Origin: DATMYQ01 sp035560935
GTDB lineage: Bacteria; Bacillota; Negativicutes; Sporomusales; Sporomusaceae
Direction: 5' to 3'
Assembly: GCA_035560935.1 (NCBI GenBank)
Contig: DATMYQ010000024.1
Coordinates: 1 to 8,033, forward strand
Length of the DNA stretch: 8,033 nucleotides
Below, piece by piece: positions 4,951 through 8,033 of this stretch. A program made the position numbers and the translations under genes. The notes under the pieces are model-generated. The model was not told the origin of the DNA. It made no database searches and saw nothing but the letters and a program-made list of their open reading frames with translations. How positions within the stretch are numbered: the stretch's first letter is position 1; each line of letters opens with the position of its first letter.

Positions 4951-6168
4951 TTATTCATAACGCAGTGCGTCGATGGGGTCCAAAAGCGCCGCTTTGCGGG
5001 CGGGATAGAGTCCGAAGAAGGTGCCGATGAGGACGGAAACGCCGAAGGAGAGCACAATGGCGGCAACGGAAACGACGGTGGTGAGTTTAAAGAAAAAGGA
5101 TACGGCGTAGGCGCTGGCCACACCCAATAAGATGCCGACGACGCCGCCGGACACACCGATAACAATCGCTTCCACCAGAAATTGCAGCAAAATGTTGTGA
5201 TAGGTGGCGCCCAAGGCTTTGCGGATGCCGATTTCCCGGGTCCGTTCGGTGACGGAAACCAGCATGATGTTCATGATGCCGATCCCGCCCACCAACAGGG
5301 AAATGGCGGCGACGGCGCCTAAAAACAGCGTCAGGCTGCCGGTGGTTTCTTTCATGGTTTCCATCAGGGCGGTCAGGTTACGGACGGAAAAGTCGTTTTC
5401 CACGCTGGCGGCCAGATGATGGCGGCTGCGAAGCAAAGTGGTGATGTCTTCCTGGACTTTGTCCATGGCGTCATCACTGTCCACCTGGACGCTGATGTTG
5501 TTCAGGTAGGTAATCCCCATCAATCTCTCCTGGGCGGTCGTTAGCGGAATCAGCACGGTGTCGTCCTGATCCTGTCCCATACTGGACTGACCTTTAGTGG
5601 CCAGGACGCCGATCACCCGGAACGGCGCTTTGTCAATCCGGATGGTTTTTCCCACCGGGCTGGCGTTGCCAAACAGATTGGTGGCAACGGTTTTTCCCAG
5701 TACCGCCACCCGGGCGCGGGAATTTTCATCGCTGGAGGAGAAAAAGCTGCCGTTAGCCATGGTGAAGTTGCGCACGGTCAAAAAATCCGGCGTGGTACCC
5801 TGAACGTTGCTTTTCCAGTTTTGATTGCCGTACACCAGCCGGCTGGACTGGCTGACCGACGGCAGCACATATTTGACATGGGCGACATTTTTGGCGATGG
5901 TTTTGGCGTCCAGGTTGGTCAAAGTAATGTTGGAGCCGGCGGCCAGGCGAACACCGCCGGAGGGCGAGTTGGCTCCCGGCATAATCACCAGCAGGTTGCT
6001 GCCCAAAGAGGAAATGGAATTCTGGATTTTTTGCTGGACGCCCAGACCGATGGAGACCATGGCGATGACGGCGCCCACGCCGATAATAATACCCAGCATG
6101 GTCAGCAGGGAACGCAGCTTGTTGGCTTTTAAGCCTTCCAGCGCGATGATGACGCATTCACGGAACAT
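4951..6168 (-). CDS. MacB/FtsX-type ABC transporter permease
   Basis: A 405-residue permease subunit of a MacAB-like ABC exporter. It has the family's four-helix layout: TM1 at about 21-43, a large extracytoplasmic MacB periplasmic core domain (about 44-275), then TM2 at 280-304, TM3 at 326-358 and TM4 at 365-388. Hallmarks are NKLRSLLTMLGIIIGVGAVI at the N-terminus, TERTREIGIRKALGA (308-322) in the coupling loop and YPARKAALLDPIDALRYE at the C-terminus. The ATG shares one base with the stop of the ATPase gene (TGATG), with GGTGAG 6 nt upstream, so translation is probably coupled. Unlike the fused MacB of enterobacteria, nucleotide-binding and membrane parts are separate proteins, as in many Firmicute exporters. 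It is full length with no disruption. The substrate is unknown: macrolides, peptides and lipids are all precedented. Confidence 0.93.
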   Translation of the reverse strand: MFRECVIIALEGLKANKLRSLLTMLGIIIGVGAVIAMVSIGLGVQQKIQNSISSLGSNLLVIMPGANSPSGGVRLAAGSNITLTNLDAKTIAKNVAHVKYVLPSVSQSSRLVYGNQNWKSNVQGTTPDFLTVRNFTMANGSFFSSSDENSRARVAVLGKTVATNLFGNASPVGKTIRIDKAPFRVIGVLATKGQSSMGQDQDDTVLIPLTTAQERLMGITYLNNISVQVDSDDAMDKVQEDITTLLRSRHHLAASVENDFSVRNLTALMETMKETTGSLTLFLGAVAAISLLVGGIGIMNIMLVSVTERTREIGIRKALGATYHNILLQFLVEAIVIGVSGGVVGILLGVASAYAVSFFFKLTTVVSVAAIVLSFGVSVLIGTFFGLYPARKAALLDPIDALRYE

Positions 6169-6863
6169 CAGGCGCTCACCTCTTTCCGGGGAGCGTCCTG
6201 GGCAATTTTGCCGTCACGGACCTGGATGATCCGTTCGGCATAGGCGGCGATGTCGGGTTCGTGAGTGACCATGATCAAGGTTCGTCCCTGCTGGTGCAGG
6301 CGACAAAAAATATCTAAGATTTCATTGCTGGATTTGCTGTCCAGATTGCCGGTGGGTTCGTCAGCGATTAAGAGCGGCGGGTCATTGATCAGGGCCCGGG
6401 CGATGGCCACCCGCTGGCGCTGACCGCCGGACAGTTCGTTGGGACGGTGCTGGCAGCGATCGGCCAGTCCCACCTGTGCCAGATGGTGCCGGGCTTTTTC
6501 CAGGCGTTCCCGGCTGGAGACACCGGCGTAGACCAGCGGCAACGCTACGTTATCCAGCGCGGACAAGCGGGGCAGCAGGAAAAAGTTCTGAAACACGAAG
6601 CCGATTTCCCGGTTGCGGGTCGCGGCCAGCTGATCATCGTTCTGGGCGGATATTTCCTGGTTGGACAGGCGGTAAGAGCCGGTACTGGGCCGGTCCAGGC
6701 AGCCGACAATGTTCATCAGCGTGGATTTTCCCGAGCCGGAAGGACCGGTAATGGCGACAAATTCGCCTTTGGCGATGGAGAGGGTGATGCCGTCCAGGGC
6801 ATGGACCGGTTCGTCACCCATGATATAGGTTTTGGTGATGTCCTGTAAGGCAATGACGTTCAT
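6168..6863 (-). CDS. MacB/LolD-type ABC transporter ATP-binding protein
   Basis: A 231-residue ATPase subunit that drives the adjacent permease. All catalytic motifs are intact: Walker A GPSGSGKST (40-48), Q-loop Q92, signature LSGGQ (144-148), Walker B LLIADE (164-169) followed by PTGNLD (D-loop), and the switch histidine H201 (VTHEP). Size and the phrase VGCLDRPSTGSY are typical of the LolD/MacB subgroup. The start has a strong site (AGGAGAAGAGGAA within 4-16 nt upstream). It lies 22 bp after the adaptor gene and overlaps the permease start by one base. It is expected to work as a dimer bound to the permease at the inner face of the cytoplasmic membrane. Confidence 0.95.
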   Translation of the reverse strand: MNVIALQDITKTYIMGDEPVHALDGITLSIAKGEFVAITGPSGSGKSTLMNIVGCLDRPSTGSYRLSNQEISAQNDDQLAATRNREIGFVFQNFFLLPRLSALDNVALPLVYAGVSSRERLEKARHHLAQVGLADRCQHRPNELSGGQRQRVAIARALINDPPLLIADEPTGNLDSKSSNEILDIFCRLHQQGRTLIMVTHEPDIAAYAERIIQVRDGKIAQDAPRKEVSA

Positions 6864-6885
6864 ACGAATTCCTCTTCTCCTGCGT

Positions 6886-7971
6886 CTACATCGGCGGTGG
6901 CGGTCCCTGGTTTTTATTGCTGGTGGTCTGGGTCGTCGATGTCACTGCGGCCGGCAGCACCACCTGGTCACCTTCCGAAAGACCGCTGGTGATTTCGATA
7001 TTTTCGTCGTCGGTCAGGCCGGTGGTGACCGGGATATTTTGGCTTTGGCCGCCTACCATGACCTGTACATATTTCTTGCCTTTTTCTTCTTTTACGGCGG
7101 CAGAGGGCACCAATAAGACGTTTTTACCCTCGCCCACGTTTAAGGTAACCCGGGCGGTCATGGTGGGATAAAGCAGACCTCCGGACTCATCGACGTCGAC
7201 ATACACGTAATAGTAGACAACATTGGACGAGGTGGTGGCGTCTTTGGATATTTTGCGGACTTTGCCGCTGAAGGTTTTGTCGGCATAGGCATCGACAGTG
7301 AAGGTGGCGGTCTGCCCGGTTTTCACTTTGCCGATATCGGTTTCGTCCACCATAACTTTTACCTGCATTTTGGACATATCGGCAATGGTCATCAGCGTTT
7401 GGGCGGCAGACAGGCCCTGGACCACGGTTTCGCCGGCCGGCGTCGGATCACCGATGACAATGCCGTCGATCGGTGCCCGGATCACGTAGTAATCCATTTG
7501 AGCGACAAAATTGTCATAGTTGGCTTTGGAGGCCAGGTAGTTGGTCCGGTCGGTGTCCAGTTGCTGCAGTGCCTGAGCATTGGCAGCGGATAAACGTTTA
7601 CTGCGTTCGTAAATAATAGCGTAGTTTTGCATCTGCGCTTCATATTGGGCAACCTGGGCCCGGGCGGTGGAATCGTCCAGCACCATCAGTACCTGACCGG
7701 CCTTAACCGGATCATTTTCCTTTACCCGGACTTCCATCAACAGGCCGGTAACCCGGGAATTAACCTTGACGGAATTCACGGCGGAAATGCTGCCGGTGGC
7801 CGAAACGCTGGACCGGATATCGCCGCGGCTGACGGCAACGGTGGTTTCCTTGGCTGCCGGTGTGGCATTTTTCTTCATATAGATAACACCGCCGGCCGCC
7901 ACTAGGGTGACAATCAGTAGAAAATACAACCATTTTTTGCGGCGTTGGAGAAGATTTATAACTGTTTGCAT
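6886..7971 (-). CDS. MacA/HlyD-family periplasmic adaptor (membrane fusion) protein
   Basis: A 361-residue adaptor that would link the MacB-like transporter to the cell envelope or an outer-membrane channel. A basic N-terminus (QRRKK) and one membrane anchor at about 13-32 are followed by the first half of the lipoyl/barrel-sandwich domain (65-100, NDPVKAGQVLMVLDD), an alpha-helical coiled-coil hairpin (101-160), the second lipoyl half (162-186, VIRAPIDGIVIGDPTPAGE), a beta-barrel (about 200-280) and a membrane-proximal domain (about 281-345). The tail is Ser/Thr/Gln-rich and ends GPPPPM. No lipobox cysteine is present, so it is anchored by the helix rather than as a lipoprotein. The start has TGAGG 8 nt upstream. 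It is the first gene of the exporter operon; the 62 bp left before the window edge show no clear promoter. The export substrate cannot be inferred. Confidence 0.93.
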   Translation of the reverse strand: MQTVINLLQRRKKWLYFLLIVTLVAAGGVIYMKKNATPAAKETTVAVSRGDIRSSVSATGSISAVNSVKVNSRVTGLLMEVRVKENDPVKAGQVLMVLDDSTARAQVAQYEAQMQNYAIIYERSKRLSAANAQALQQLDTDRTNYLASKANYDNFVAQMDYYVIRAPIDGIVIGDPTPAGETVVQGLSAAQTLMTIADMSKMQVKVMVDETDIGKVKTGQTATFTVDAYADKTFSGKVRKISKDATTSSNVVYYYVYVDVDESGGLLYPTMTARVTLNVGEGKNVLLVPSAAVKEEKGKKYVQVMVGGQSQNIPVTTGLTDDENIEITSGLSEGDQVVLPAAVTSTTQTTSNKNQGPPPPM

Positions 7972-8033
7972 CGAATCGGCCTCATTTCGCGATAGTCTAT
8001 GCGCTTCTTAATTTACAGTATGAGGGGTAAATA

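Noticed and set aside
5753..7905. Open frames in other frames over the exporter operon
   Set aside because: They are shadows of the GC-rich exporter genes, whose frames contain complete family motifs.
4951..7971. The minus-strand exporter as the type I secretion system for the RTX-caspase
   Set aside because: The ATPase/permease are MacB/FtsX type rather than HlyB type, are convergent with the RTX side and separated from it by another operon; no link is visible.

Overview
The window looks like part of a chromosome from a diderm Firmicute, most likely a Sporomusa/Pelosinus-type member of the Negativicutes. This is an inference from the combination of GEMM-I (c-di-GMP-I) riboswitches, an RTX-repeat protein with a typical short N-terminus, a MacA/MacB-type exporter that needs a second membrane or periplasm, AGGAGG-type ribosome binding sites and moderate GC. 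No marker gene proves the taxon.

Region 1 (1-1044) is non-coding on the protein level but densely structured. It holds four consecutive c-di-GMP-I riboswitches, with aptamer cores beginning at about 101, 367, 632 and 872. Each is followed by a short connector hairpin and a terminator-like hairpin. The unit of about 265, 265 and 240 bp is a tandem repeat. All four aptamers keep the diagnostic core, and differences between copies preserve base pairing. In every copy the 5' strand of aptamer stem P1 (TTGGGCA) can instead pair with the 5' arm of the terminator (TGCCCAA). This predicts that ligand binding permits termination, i.e. four OFF switches in series.

Region 2 (1045-3099) is the single gene behind this array. 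It encodes a 684-residue protein with RTX calcium-binding nonapeptides and two haemolysin-type-associated domains in the N-terminal two thirds, and a caspase-like (C14/metacaspase-type) protease domain with a His-Cys dyad at the C-terminus, including an EF-hand-like loop. A strong terminator closes it. The quadruple riboswitch plus RTX-caspase is the most unusual part of the window: c-di-GMP appears to control production, and calcium probably controls the folding or activity, of a caspase-like protein.

Region 3 (3402-4838) is a probable two-gene operon on the + strand: a class I SAM-dependent methyltransferase and a small membrane protein of the YdjM/DUF457 metal-dependent hydrolase family. 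It ends at a bidirectional terminator at 4868-4924.

Region 4 (4951-7971, minus strand) is a compact three-gene exporter operon, transcribed in the order MacA-like adaptor, MacB-type ATPase, MacB/FtsX-type permease. The genes are closely spaced (22-bp gap, then a TGATG overlap). By eye it is GC-richer than the RTX gene and its leader. Nothing in the sequence ties this exporter to the RTX protein.
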